DNA of 64,000 nt, from NCBI GenBank assembly GCA_033977485.1, contig CM066982.1:32342218-32406217 (forward strand). Direction: 5' to 3'. Below, in pieces: positions 11,162 to 23,049 of the stretch. The first letter of the stretch is position 1; each line of letters begins with the position of its first letter. The stretch comes from Hydrangea macrophylla (taxonomy: Eukaryota; Streptophyta; Magnoliopsida; Cornales; Hydrangeaceae). The translations under genes were made by a program, and so were the position numbers. The notes under the pieces were generated by a model, which was not told the DNA's origin, made no database searches, and was given only the letters and a program-made list of their open reading frames with translations.

Positions 11162-12560
11162 TCAAGCATAGTACTTTTTGAGATGATCAATGTTGATCAG
11201 TTCTTTGAATTCGACACCATCGAGGTCCATGCTCTTCCAAAAAAGAATAGTTTTGACGATATAAGGGCCAACCCATTTAGGTTTGAACTTTCGACGTGGA
11301 TCAAAGATCGGGGCTCGCAGTTCCTTAAGAACAAGGTCACCCTTGACAATTTTCCTCAGATGAACCCTCTTGTTAAAAGCATGGGCTATCCTCTTTTGAT
11401 AGATTTAGACATGGTCGACTGCTGCTAGGCGCTATTTATCTAGGAGAACCAATTCCTTATATCTTTTCCTTAACCAATGAGACTCTAAAATTTCGCATTC
11501 TGCCATCACTTGCAGAGACGGTAACTCTACTTCGACCGAAAATACTGCTTTTATACCATATACCAGTGAATGAGGAGTCACTCCTGTAGACGTCCTTATC
11601 GAGGTTCTGTATCCCCAAAGCGCAAATGGTAGTTTCTCATGCCAGTCTTTGTAAGTATCGGCCGACTTTTGCAGTATGGCCTTGACGTTCTTATTTGTAG
11701 CTTCGACTTCCCCATTGGTCTGCGGCCTATACGGTGATGACTTATGATAAGCGATTTTGTATTCCTCAAACAGATCCTTGACTTCTGCTTTGAAATGACT
11801 CCTGTTGTCTAAAATCATCTCATGAGGGACTCCATAGTGGCATATGAGATTTCTCTTGATGAACTTGGCCACGTCCTTTGCCCCCAACTTAGTGTAGGAT
11901 TTAGCCTCTACCCACTTCGTGAAGTAATCGATGGCCACCAAAATGTACCAATTCCCATTTGAGGCCTTTGGAACAATTTCACCAATGATATCGATTTCTT
12001 AGGTTGAGAATGGCCATGCAGAGGTCATACTATAGAGCAGAGATGGTGGTACACGCATTATGTGTGCATGGATCCGGAACTTGTGGCACCTTCTCACGTA
12101 TTCACAACAATCTTTTTCCAATGTCGTCCAGTAGTACCCTTGTCTTACAATCTTCTTGGCTAGCATGTGATTGTTTATGTGTGGACCGCATACCCCTTCG
12201 TGTATTTCTTCCATCATTCTTCTGGTGCTTTTCCCGACCAAGCAAGTCAGGTTGTGACCATTGTACCCTTTCTTCAACAATTTTTCCCCGTAAATGATGA
12301 ATTGTGCTGCGAACCTTCGAATTGGTCTTTTGTCTTTCTTAGTAAACTCTTGGGGGTACGTTCACCTTTCTATAAAGTCCCAGACATCTTGGTACCATGG
12401 TGTTTCCTTTTCCTCTTCGATTGCAGCGATCATGCTAAATGAAGGCTCGTATCTTTGCTCAATTACCAGAGGCATCATTTTGACTCCTACGGGGATTTTG
12501 ATCATGGAGGCTAGGGTAGCCAATGAATCTGCTAACTGGTTCTCCTCCCTGGGCAGGTAA
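11162..12560 (-). pseudogene. pol (INT): Integrase of element E (degraded)
   Basis: The HHCC zinc-binding region lies around 12280-12060 (HEGVCGPH, then CCEYVRRCHKF). The last zinc Cys is replaced by Phe. The core continues to 11432, with the EIDII stretch, LDNRSHF for the second Asp and NGEVEATNKN for the Glu. The C-terminal part, with a WVGPY motif, runs to a stop at 11162 after a change of frame. Stops and frameshifts occur near 12000 and 11430. Integrase inserts the cDNA into chromosomes. This copy is inactive. The best match is element B's integrase at 42129-43367. Confidence 0.75.
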
Positions 12561-12580
12561 TTTTTTTTTACATTCTTGAA

Positions 12581-12880
12581 CTATTTCTTGAGTCCTTCGA
12601 GATGGTCATGATAGGGCTTCAACCTTTCCTCTTTCACCTTCCATTCTCCTCTAGCTTGCGATACGACGAGGTTTGAATCTCCGAAGACATCCAATTTGTG
12701 AAATTTCAATTCTATGGCCACTTCCATCCCCAAAATGAATGCTATATATTCAGCAGTATTGTTGGTGGAGTTATAATTGAGTTTGACTACCCGTGGGGTG
12801 TGGTCCCCATTTGGTGATACCAGAATCATTCCTACTCCTAGCCTTTTATGTTAGCTGCCCCATCAAAATACAACTTCCAC
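12581..12880 (-). pseudogene. pol (aRNH): Archaeal-type RNase H (aRNH) of element E
   Basis: The region from LYFDGAA (near 12865) to the end at 12581 has the order typical of the extra RNase H of Tat elements: DGA, GVG-ILVSP, LNYNSTNNTAEY, FGDSNLV and GEWKVK. The acidic residues DG, E in TAEY and D in GDS are present. An in-frame stop lies near the start. It follows the regular RNase H, so this element had the two-RNase-H layout of the Tat lineage. Confidence 0.75.
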
Positions 12881-12894
12881 TGCTCTTCTTTGAT

Positions 12895-14210
12895 TTACAT
12901 GATATTTTCGTCTGGTAATGGGAAATCTCCATTTTCTTCAGAGTCAACAGCGTTTTTCGCAAGATGCTTAGCTATAGTTCTCCCTTTTACCGATTTGCTT
13001 GTTACATACTTGATATCGAATTCAGATAGTAGAAGTAGCCAACGGGATATGCGATCGGTCAGGGCGGGTTTTTTGAGGAGGTATTTTAGAGGATCCATGC
13101 AGGATATGAGCACAATCGGAAAGGCCAACATGTAGTGCCTTAATCGGTGAGTGCACCAGACTAAGGCCCAACACATTTTTTTGAGGGTAGAGTAATTGAG
13201 CTCATATCCAGTCATCCTCTTGCTAAGGTAATATATGGCTTTTTCAGAGTAGCTCTCTTCTCCTTCTTGGGCTAGCATGCAACCCATGGCATTTTCAAAG
13301 ACGGATAGGTAAAGAAATAAGGGTTTGTGAGGAGTGGATGACGAAAGGACAGGTGGATTTTGAAGGTATGCTTTTATTTTGTCGAAGGTGGTTTGGCTTT
13401 GGTCATCCCATTGGAACTTCTTTCCTTTCCTTAGTAATCGGAACAAGGGATCACATGTAGTCGTGAGCTTTGAGATAAAGTGGCTGATGAATTGGATCCT
13501 CCCGAGGAACCCTCTCACTTCCTTTTCATTTTATGCCGGTGCCATTTCTAGAATTGCATTGATTTTAGAGGGATCGACCTCTATCCCCTCTGTGTAATGA
13601 GAAAACCTAGGAGCTTCCCAGAGGTCACACCGAAAGTACATTTCTTTGGATTCAGCCTCCTCTTGTATTTGCGCAACCTTTCGAAAAACTTCTCCAATGC
13701 CACCAAGTGTCCCTCTCTATCCTTGGATATTATGATCATGTCATCTACGTACACTTCTACTTCCTTGTGGATCATATCATGCAACAGAGTGGTGGAAGCT
13801 CTTTGGTAGGTTGTTCCAGCATTCTTGAGTCTGAAAGGCATCACTCTATAGCAGTAGGTCCCCCAGGGTATGGTGAATGCTGTCTTTTCCATATCTTTCG
13901 GTGCCATTAGGATCTGATTGTACCCTGAGAAACCATCCATGCATGATAGTAGCTCATGTACTGGAGTGTAATCTACCAAAACATTAATGTGGGGAAGTGG
14001 GAAGTTGACTTTTGGGTTGGCTTTGTTTAGATCACGAAAGTCGACGCACACGCGAATCTTTCCATCCTTCTTGGGGCCTGGTACAATGTTGGCAACCCAT
14101 TCCAGATACTCTGTAACGATGATGAATCCTGCCTTAAATTGTTTCTCCACTTCTTCTTTGACTTGAGTGCCCACTCTGGCCTCATGCGCCTCAGTTTCTA
14201 CTTGATAGGT
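12895..14210 (-). pseudogene. pol (RT-RH): Reverse transcriptase and RNase H of element E
   Basis: The RT (14174-13581) has VCVDFRDLNKA, FSGYNQI, MPFRLKNAG and an intact catalytic YVDDMI. Its thumb and RNase H continue from 13580 to 12895 with GFLGRIQFISHF, YLSVFENAMGCML and YYLSKRMTGYEL. Breaks include a stop near 13580 and another near 13535. The RNase H motifs are degenerate, as expected in Tat elements that also carry an aRNH. RT copies the element RNA into cDNA. Of the three large pol regions here, this oldest element is the only one with its YVDD box unchanged. Confidence 0.8.
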
Positions 14211-14891
14211 TTAAAATTGGAGAGGAAAGGAATATGATGTTGGACAATGTCGGGATCGACCCCAGGTTAATCGATAAAGGAATTTGCATAATTTGTGGAT
14301 TATCTTTTTCACCTAGGTTAATCGATAAAGTATCTTTGATTATTTTATAAGCAAGTGGTTTTCTAATTAGTTACTTGAGTACGATTGGGAGATCCTCGGA
14401 GGGATCTGTGCATTCACAAGTACTAAACACGGAGGAATAAGAAGAACTATCCTTTATTTCATTCATAATAGGTGGAGTGATTACATCAGACAGTGGTGGG
14501 CCTATAGCGGCCGACTCTGGTACAGACTCAATAACTAGAAGTATAGACTCCAGGGGAACAGGGGATAGGGAAACATAGACAGATGACTCTACAGCCTGGT
14601 TGCTCAGACCCTCCTCAACTGGTATGATATGATCATCTTGGCTCTTGTCCTCTTTCCTTCCTTCTCTTCAGCATATTCTTCCCACATCTTCTCGATTGCT
14701 TCAGTGTCTAGATACTTTAACCAGTCTTCCTCTGGGGCTTTCACAATTTCTTCCAAAAAGAACAGATCTTGATAGGGAGGCCTTTCACAGTCAGCAAAGG
14801 TTTCAAGTCTGGGGTGCCTTTTTCTGGTACTCTGATGAATCCAAGGTTCGGGGAACCCAAAATAGGGGAAGTCATCCCCTTCTTTGATGAA

Positions 14892-15832
14892 TTACCCATT
14901 CAAGGTTTTGCGGTATGGTGGGAGACTCCTCACTCTCTTCTTCCATGGCTTTTGTAGCTCGAGATCTTCCTCAGTGGGCTTGTATCCCAATCCAAAAGTG
15001 CCCTTTTGTCCTTTGATCTGAGGGAACTCGCGGATCCTTTGTTGACGTCGGCCTAATCCCATTCCAGGGAAGTAGTTCATTTTACGGATGATGTTGACAA
15101 CCGCGGAGTGGATCTCAGGGAACATGTCTTCATCATCGATCATGTGGACCTTTTCCATGAAGAATCCTCCGATCTCCCCTTCTTCTAGTTCTGGTATTCG
15201 GATTTCAAAGACGGGAGTGTAACTTGGGAAGTCTTCATTTTCCCAACTATTGCCGAAGATGATTTTTACCTTTTTCTCATGGATATACTTGATCATTTGG
15301 TGCACAGTGAATGATACTGCTTTGTTGACATGCAGCCAGGGCCTTCTGATCAACAAATTGAATGAGGCAGGAATATCCATGACTTGGAAGAGTTGAGTAC
15401 AAACCAAACATCCTACTCGGATTTGGAGAGAAATAGTCCCCATCATAGTTCTCTTGGTGTTATCATAGGCCCTCACTGATTGCACAGATGGAGTGATGTC
15501 TAGGATGTGGACCCCCAGGGTGGTGGCAGCTCTTAGGGCACAAACATTCAAGACGGAGCCCGTATCGACTAGAAAGAGTGGCACTTGCTGCCTTTGCACC
15601 CAACAGTGATGTACAAAGCTTTGTTATGTACAGATTCTTCCGATGGCAGATCCTCATCAAAAAAGGTAATGACCGGGTCAGGGGTTAGTGTGCCCAAGAC
15701 AGCCACCATATCTTCTGGTGCGACATCAATGGAGACCTCAATTCCAGCCAAGGCGTTTAACACGACCTGTCTATGCTTGTAGGATGTCACCATGATGTCC
15801 CACATTGAGAGGTGTGCTTGAATTTTCTTCAA
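14892..15832 (-). pseudogene. pol (PR): Protease with G-patch-like segment, element E
   Basis: A gag-PR linker (15832-15600) leads, across a frameshift near 15600, into an aspartic protease with the catalytic motif FLVDTGSVLNV. About 170 residues on there is a Gly-rich stretch, FPGMGLGRRQQ...GLGY, like the G-patch-type segment after the protease in Tat elements. The protease cuts Gag-Pol during particle maturation. The matching region in element B is 38587-39539. From 14891 to about 14210 there is only a degraded linker to RT. Confidence 0.75.
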
Positions 15833-17510
15833 TTACTTTATCAACTCATTGTCCTCTTTGATGACCTCATCCATTTTTCCCTTTCCCTTGTCTTTGACTG
15901 GTCCTTTCTCGATGGTGATAGGCTGTGGACGCTGATAATGATGACCCAACCTAGTCAGATGATCAATCTTGGTAGGAGTAGGACCTTCTATGGTCCCATC
16001 TTCTTTGAACCAATCGTAATCCTTTCCCACAAATGGTTTCTCCGGCTCATTTCAGATAGAGGCATTACTTTCTTTGTTCGGATCATACCATTTGAGGTCT
16101 ACCACCCCTAGATCATGTTCTTCCAGAAAGAACAAATCTTGTTCATCATCTAGCTACTACTGCCATTCATCATCCTCCCCTTTGATCAGCTGAATTCCTT
16201 TAGACTCCGAGATGTCAATGAGGGGTAAGAGGTGTCCTAAGGGGTGATATAGGTGATGGGGTTGAAGGATACGGGGTCGGATTTGATGAGACTGATATTT
16301 TGGTGGCTTGGCAGGGGATTTTGGGTAACATGGGGCTACTTTGGTGGTGGCTCAATGATATTCTAGTCAATGAGGTCTTAGATATCATGGTAGAGGCGCA
16401 TGCAATCATCGGTATTGTGGCCTGGGGCTTGGTGGTAGGTGCAATGTTTGGACATGTCACAGCTTGGTGGTGGCAGGGTATTTTGGGGTTGGAGTAGTTG
16501 GAGGTGGCCCTTTTTGAGGAGACGGCCTAAGGCTGAGGACAGGCAGATCTCTAGCTTAGCGAAACTGCGAGGAGGCTTTTTTTGGAAAGGGCAATTGGAC
16601 GAGTTTGCTTGGTTGGATGGTTGGTACGGCCTAGGAGGGTATGCCATAGGTTGACTGCTAAGGGCATTGACATCCGGAGTGTTGCGGGATTATTGGGCCT
16701 TTTTGACTGACTCGGAAGCTCTTCCTTCTTAATCTTTCCTTCCCTGATAACATCTTCAATTCGCGTTCCAACATCAAACAACTCCTCAAAGGCGGAGATG
16801 AATTGATAGAACAGTTTCTCATGGTAGAGCGGTTGTAGATTTTGGATTAGCATTCTCACCTTTTCCTTTTTATTTGGCTGGTGGGTCATTTGGGCCACTT
16901 TATTCCTCCAATTGCTCAAGAAAGCAGCAAATGACTCATTATTTTTCTGCCAGGTAGTTTTCAAATCCCTGATTGTGACATCTAGCTCTTGATTATAAGA
17001 ATAGTGATCGACAAATATCCGAATGATATCAGTGCAGCCCATTGACTGGAAGATGCTTATACATAGCTTCACGTGGCTATTTAGATTCCCGGTTCAATCA
17101 AAATGATCAATGGCAGGCATCTTGAAGTTTTCTGGCAGTTTCAGCTTAACAAGCTCGAAAAGCCCTTCCAAGTCCAACATGTTGTCATCAACCCCCTTGC
17201 TCTTTCACAATACACTTTCCAGCTTATCTACTTTATCCATTTTCTCCTGGAGCTTTTTGTCATATGTGCCTGGGACCCCTTGAAACCAATCTTCTTCTCC
17301 ATTATTCTCATGCATACCGACAGGAGGTGGCACAAACCCCGACGGTGGTGGCGACATGAGTCCCGATGGTGGTGGAAACCCAGGTGAGTACTGTGGCTGC
17401 TGCTATTTCAATTCTTCCATGAACTTCAAAACTTGAGCCAGGCTATCAGACTGCTGACTTATGGTTGCTCCCAACTCGGTAATCTTGTTTTCTAGCTCTT
17501 CCTGGTTCAT
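15833..17510 (-). pseudogene. gag: Gag of element E (degraded)
   Basis: The probable start is the ATG at 17510, leading into a coiled-coil-like N-terminus (NQEELENKITELG) and a Pro-rich segment. The gag core is at 17072-16551 and resembles element B: YNQELDVTIRDL, then SFAAFLSNWR, then LFDVGTRIEDVI. The nucleocapsid finger CTYHQAPGHNTDDC (near 16425) is the CX2HX4HX4C form of the Tat lineage. Stops, including one after the N-terminal segment near 17405, and frameshifts break the frame. Confidence 0.7.
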
Positions 17511-17904
17511 GCTGAAGTAACTTGTTGGGCTGATTCTGACCAAACGATTATCTGAATTTTTGATCCAAGACGAGGATCCTAGCTGCTGACTTTTGGAATC
17601 TATAGTGGCCTATAGATTTGAGAGCATTACATTAGATTCTGACAGTGACAACTTTGGACAGACAATGATAGTGATATTAACGAATGTGGACTGACTTATG
17701 TACAGACTGACTAAAACAGTGCGTGCAGACTTACAGGAAGGGTGAATGCATATGAGACAAGCATGCGGATGCAAACCCTCATCTACATGATGCTTATATT
17801 TCTAACAGATAGCAGTTAAGTAAATAAGGTTCTAGCCATTTAGAGTGTGCTAACCTTACCTTCCAGTACGATCACTAGGGGATAAGAGGGGTTTCCAGAA
17901 TATT

Positions 17905-18140
17905 TTGAGAAATTTTGATAGAGTTTATGGGAGAAACTGGTTATATCTAGGTGAGTTGGACAGAGTTTCTGGGGTAAACTGGTCGTATCTGGATAATTCT
18001 GGGATATATGGAGAGAGTTTTCTGGGAGAAACTGGTTATATCTGGGAGAGTTGGATAGAGTTTCTGCGAGAAACTGGTCGTATTTGGATAATTCTGGGAT
18101 ATATGGATAGAGTTTTTGGGAGAAACTGGTTAAATATACG
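17905..18140. repeat. Tandem repeat, about 92-bp unit, in E leader
   Basis: About 2.5 copies of a unit containing TAGAGTTT, GGGAGAAACTGGTTATATCT, GAGTTGGA and GATAATTCTGGGATATATGG. Within it a half-unit of about 46 bp alternates GGTTATATCT with GGTCGTATTT. It lies upstream of gag. The small ORFs here are products of the repeat. Confidence 0.8.
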
Positions 18141-18736
18141 GTGATCATACTGTCTAGCAAGTTTTCATACTCTTATGTCTTAGGAGCAGCAAGTAAGGTT
18201 TGCGGTGTATGTCTTTGTGAACATGGAGCAGACATCCTTATCATGGTGCCTAGGCAGGTCAACTCAATGTGGTCACATGTGAGTAATTGCCTTGGGAATC
18301 ATAAGAAAGAGGTTCTGCTCTATTCTACATAAGCGTCTACACCGCGCAAGTAATCCCGTCAGGGCAGACAACAGTTATATCACATTGTCCTATCTGAAAA
18401 GATAAATGAATAGTCCTATGAAAGGTTCTACAGGAATCGATATGTAGAGGCTGGGTTTAGTCAAAAAGGGTCCATTGACGAGAGTTCCAATATACCGTCA
18501 GAGAGAAAGTACGGAAGTTGTTACTCTTTTTGATATACCTTGGAAGGTACAGTATCAACGGTGACTTGTGCCCTGGCACAGCAAGACCTGAACAATGTTA
18601 GCGTCGCTTTTCAGACACAGTTGGAGAGGGGGGAAATGCAGAAGTGCAATGCGGTGAACCAGACACAGTAAAAAGATGATTTTAATGATGCTTCTTATGA
18701 GTCAAACCTTTGTATTATTTTGTTTTAAAATAAAAA
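18141..18736. other. Untranslated leader of element E
   Basis: Lies between PBS and gag. I see no gene or clear signal here. Confidence 0.5.
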
Positions 18737-18754
18737 TCCCCAGCAAAGTCGCCA
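18737..18754 (-). other. Primer-binding site of element E (tRNA-Arg type)
   Basis: The minus strand reads TGGCGACTTTGCTGGGGA, the Arg-type PBS known from Ogre/Tat elements, with one or two changes. It is separated from the LTR end (TGTCCACA at 18758) by ATC. Element B uses the same spacer. Confidence 0.85.
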
Positions 18755-18757
18755 GAT

Positions 18758-19358
18758 TGTGGACATGCGAAATCGGTCGTCCACTCTTTTTGTTCGTTTG
18801 AAATTGATTTGGATCAAAGAAAGAAAATGAAGGTCTGTTGAAAACAGATAAGAGTTGCCACTTGGTCTTTAAGGAACTAAGAAACCTAATTTTGACTCAC
18901 CCAAACGGATAAAGGGCACCGACCTTCATAACCAAAGAACTTGGCTCGGGGTTTTGGTATGAGAGAGGAAGGAGATTTGCCATGACTAAAACACCCTCAA
19001 CTCGCCCCGTCTTTCGACGGGCCTCAATTAGCATCAAAATAATAATCTTTTACTATGCTTGGTTTGACAATTAATACTATGATAGTATATTACATCACAT
19101 AAGAATCTTGAAATGGAAGATCAAAAGATAAGATATCATTCATAAAATCTAAACCAAAAATCACACAATGCAAAGTGAAAGATCACATAATAAACCTAGG
19201 AAAAATCGTTGAATCACATATCAAGTAATCAAGTTTTCCTAGTCTAGAAGGGGGACATGAATTGTTCTTGAAACAAATAATCAAAGAAATCAAAACATGC
19301 TTAGCAAGCTAAAATGATGCATGTTAATTTTTAAGAAAGGAAGACCTCTCAATCCCTG
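18758..19358 (-). repeat. 5' LTR of element E, inner part
   Basis: Inner end of the E 5' LTR next to the PBS, cut at 19358 by element A. The duplicated target CCCTG occupies 19354-19358 and recurs at 60681-60685. The LTR continues from 60686 to 63345. The partner sequence in the 3' LTR lies left of the window, so this part cannot be checked by pairing. Confidence 0.75.
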
Positions 19359-19453
19359 TGTAATATCCTGAATTTCTTGAGAGTATTAATAAATAAAACT
19401 TCGTTCTGTATACTTATATAAACTTTTTCCTTCTTTTGGTGAAATTTGGTTAC

Positions 19454-19717
19454 CAATCGATTGACAAGTTTCCCAATCGATTGCCACTTTTCAGATACCA
19501 ATCGATTGACATTGTTTCCAATCGACTGCCATTCTACCGACTAAAAGTGATGATGTGGCAACATACCAATCAATTGCCATCTATTCCAATCGATTGCTTT
19601 CAAATATCTGTTACCAATCGATTGCCATCATTACCAATCGATTGGCATAAGTTGAGATAAGTTTTTTTTCTTTGCTTAAGCTTTAGACGTGTGGAACTCT
19701 AAAACCTCTATATATAT
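19454..19717 (+). promoter_or_regulatory. U3 cluster of CAATCGATTG palindromes and TATA box, A 5' LTR
   Basis: Six exact copies of the palindrome CAATCGATTG, with two one-mismatch copies (near 19521 and 19566), lie at 19454-19644. Most are followed by CCA or ACA. A TATA box, TCTATATATATG, follows about 60 bp later (19707-19717). The spacing is uneven, mostly 17-30 bp, so this is not a simple tandem repeat. The layout suggests a homotypic array of binding sites for one factor. That is inference. Confidence 0.65.
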
Positions 19718-20079
19718 GTATCCCTTTTAGGCCTTGGGTCTGTTTGGTTGGTTTTGGTTGAGAGAGAGAGAGAGTGTGTGTTGTTATATATTCAAACACA
19801 CACATATATATATATCTATATTTATACACACCCTCACACTCACTACCTTGGCAACTGGGAGAAGAAGAAAGAACAAAGGAGAGACAGAGAAGGAGAAAAA
19901 CAGAGAGAGCTTGGAGGTTTTTTATACACACACAACCAAACATACCCTAGGTGAGTCCTAACTCACTTGGTCCCTCTATATGAAGTTTATACAAGTTATT
20001 ATGAAAATTAGATGTATTAAATGCATAGTTTTGACATTTATATATGCTGTTTTATTAATCTGCAGTGAAGATGAAGTGC

Positions 20080-20285
20080 CAATCGATTGGCATAATTCCC
20101 AATCGATTGCCATCAATCTGGACCCCATCGATTGGATAGAATTCCAATCTATTGACATCCTAATCGATTGCCAATGTTAGCAATCGATTGACATTATTTT
20201 AGACCCAATCGATTGCCAGTCTCCTCAATTGATTGTTATGATTTTTGTTCCATTTGATTAGACCTTATCCCAATCGATTAGTATT
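20080..20285 (+). repeat. Second CAATCGATTG cluster, downstream of TATA, A 5' LTR
   Basis: Four exact and about five one-mismatch copies of CAATCGATTG lie roughly 370 bp downstream of the TATA box, so probably in transcribed R/U5. The matching cluster in the 3' LTR (59263-59444) is also present. Confidence 0.75.
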
Positions 20286-21544
20286 GGTAGAACATGGATT
20301 CCCTTACCTATTTATTTTATTAAGGGTTTGATTGTTCATTTCTCGGGATTCCGTTACGCAATTCTGGGTTGATAAGGGATAATGTGACAACAAAGATAAA
20401 GTATTATTAAGAATAATGGATTAACGTGACGCGTGGGTAACATGTTGATTCTCGGTATGAGTTTGATATCTGTTTCTTTTATTCAGAGTAGTCAGGCCAC
20501 AATGGGATGGGATGTCATGTATCAATCATAGTACAAAATTTAGATAAGTTCGATAAGTTCTTGGGAATGGTACATAAATGAACGTTTGGTCATACGATGC
20601 CCTTAACAAGCGGTGGATGGGTTATATCCTTAACGAGCAGTGGGCGGGACCAAGTAGTTCAGAGATAGTCCGGTGATCTATGTTATATCCTTAATGAGCG
20701 GTGGATGGGTTATGTCCTTAACGAGCGGTGGATGGGAGATCACTGGCAAGATATCGATAAGTCATAACAATAGAATGATATGTTGTGCTCGAGGCGTGGT
20801 ATCCATGAATTTCAGTGGATTGAGAATATGTACTCTGTGTTCTTAACCATGGTCGACAAGAGCAGTGGTGTATCCAGGAATGTTACAATCCGATTAGGGT
20901 GATAAGAGTCTGTAGGTCTTTGTAATTAAATCGCGGGTTCGAATTATGCAGTGTGGAATAAAGTAAAGATATTACTTAGTAAAGCCGTGTCTTATAACTT
21001 TCATAAGTTTGTTTTACTTCAGATTACTGGTACCTTGTTAGTTTATACTTACTCAGCTATCAGTAAGCTGACGACCTTTATTCCCTAGACTTTTCCCAGT
21101 TCAGACTATCCTGTACCTTATTTTGTAGATGACGGAGCCTACGACGATGGTTACTGTCCGGGAATGGAATACATAGAGGGTGGTCCCACTGATGACACCT
21201 ATGCCAGGGAGGACTACTATGCTGATGTTTATGCCAGTTGAAGACTTGGAGATAGTAATAGTTTATACATTTCTGTTTAGATTGTTTTGTTATATTTAAT
21301 ACTTGGGCATATGTTGCTTCCAAACCTTATATACTTCCACTGTAGTCGTACTGTTGTAATAACTCTGATGTTTGTAATAAAAGCAACGGTTTTGTATATC
21401 CTATTTATTTTATTATTATTCTTGTTATAGACTAGTACTGTGTGGTGTGGATCATTAGTTACATTCACCAGACATTCCCTATGGACCCAAAAAGGAAATA
21501 TATTTTTCTCTATTTTTGATACTTTGGGGCGTGACATGATTTTT

Positions 21545-21556
21545 TGGTATCAGAGC
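21545..21556 (+). other. Primer-binding site of element A (initiator tRNA-Met)
   Basis: TGGTATCAGAGC, an exact match to the plant Met-initiator PBS, 8 bp after the LTR end at 21536. Confidence 0.95.
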
Positions 21557-21706
21557 TCTAGGTTGTGATACTTTTGTTCACTAAACGAATCCACACCATT
21601 TGGTCCTAGCATTTTATGATTTCCTGAGATGAGATATGAGTTTGAGATAAGAGTTAGAGATAAGTTCGTCCGTCTGACGATAGATAGTTATTCCTTGCAG
21701 GTTAGC

Positions 21707-22663
21707 ATGGATCCAGAGTTTCATAGATTTGTGGATGACTCATATGGAAGACACGTGATCCATGGGGATACCGTGGAGCCAGCTGTCCCAGAGCATTACT
21801 AGGATCGCGTGTGTCAAATAGCCAGTCGTTATTTGGAGGAGGATATGTGGAAGGCCCTCTATGTTGATGGATGGACTCACCCGACCCAGATGCGTATGGA
21901 TGCTTACCATTCTGCGAGGATTGGTAGAGATATTTATCAGGAGATTCTATGATTGATTAGGAGTAAGCCGGAGATAGATGCTATCGAGCTACGAGCTATT
22001 CTTGGATGACCTATTGAGGCAGCACCTGCAGTAGTACCACCATCACCAGTACTTGAGGTACCTATTGTAGAGCCACAGGAACAGCCTAAGGAGCCAGAGT
22101 TACCAGAGGCCGAGCCGATAGTAGATGCTGAGCCAGAGGAGGGTCTCGCAGAGGATGTCGAGCCAGTTGAGGATGACGAGGAGCCAGAGGAGGATCTAGA
22201 GGAGGACCCAGAGCTAGCTGATGAGGACGTTATAGTTGGAGAGAATGAGATCGAGGTAGTAGGAGATGATGGTATGGAGGATATTGCAGTTGAGCCCGAG
22301 GAAGAGGAGATAGTCATACCAGAGATACCCGTGGAGTTCGATTTACCAGCAAGACTTGTACTTCATACGGTAGCTATTGCTTATATGGCAGCTGAGTGGG
22401 TAGCAACAATGGTTAAACAGCCAGCAGGACTTCCGATAGGATAGGTTGCGTTAGCAGATGCTATGGCTATTGTTGGGGATTTTGCTGAGTTGATCGGCGA
22501 TATTGTCGAGCCAGCATTTGATGTCGAGGAGATGGAGGTTGACGACATGATAGTCGAGGACTGGCATATTGGGATGGTAGTAGGAGGAGCAGCATCACTA
22601 GCTAAGGATGATCCACCAGTAGAGATGGACATTATACCTGAGGATGATGCACCAGCAGCATGA
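21707..22663 (+). pseudogene. Acidic ORF upstream of gag, element A
   Basis: One frame of 319 codons runs from ATG 21707 to TGA 22663, interrupted by four in-frame stops (near 21800, 21950, 22009 and 22442). Residues 1-95 have a mixed composition and resemble the same region of element F (LEED motif and flanks). Residues from about 105 on are an extended Glu/Pro/Asp-rich region, with PEEE-like runs and then a less acidic segment with MAAEWVA. It sits between PBS and gag. I recognise no domain. Each stop is one transition from a sense codon (for example CGA or CAG). Confidence 0.65.
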
Positions 22664-23049
22664 TCGGATGCTGACGACTTTTGGTGTAGTTTTTGATTAG
22701 TTTATATTAGAACATGTTGTCGACCAGATTTTTGGGAACTTGAGAGATAGCTATTTGACCATAACTTTGTATAGATGTTATCCTTAGTAGTAGTAGTATT
22801 GTAATAGTTGACCTTAGTACTGTTTTAGCCTTGTCCCACGTGGTACACAGTTTGACTAGTGTGTACTATGCGGTACATCTTTTGATTTATATACGAGCAA
22901 TGGTTTTGATATTGATCGTATGATTTCTCTGATGTGTTGTTTAGTAGAACTCTTAATTCTTGTTGTTTCTCACCCCATCTTGGTTTCGTTTTTACGAGAA
23001 GACATTCAGCTAATCGATGTGTCTCTTGTAGGCAACACTCGTTATCATT

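Larger units (their letters stand above)
19359..21536 (+). repeat. 5' LTR of element A
   Basis: Begins TGTAATATCC and ends GGGCGTGACA. It matches 58569-60680 end to end with substitutions and small indels (2178 versus 2112 bp). It carries a CAATCGATTG cluster (19454-19644), a TATA box (19707-19717), a second CAATCGATTG cluster (20080-20285), and a set of repeated GAGCGGTGGATGGG phrases at 20610-20730. Confidence 0.9.

Noticed and set aside
11141..11428. Plus-strand ORF of 95 codons
   Set aside because: Antisense shadow of the integrase C-terminus of E, which reads sensibly on the minus strand (WVGPY, DLDGVEF).
19454..20285. CRISPR-like array of CAATCGATTG repeats
   Set aside because: The repeats are 10-bp palindromes with irregular short gaps inside a plant LTR. 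There is no direct-repeat/spacer regularity and no cas genes.
21937..22317. Minus-strand Ser-rich ORF of 126 codons
   Set aside because: Shadow of the Glu/Asp/Pro-rich acidic ORF on the plus strand. Acidic codons read backwards as Ser codons.
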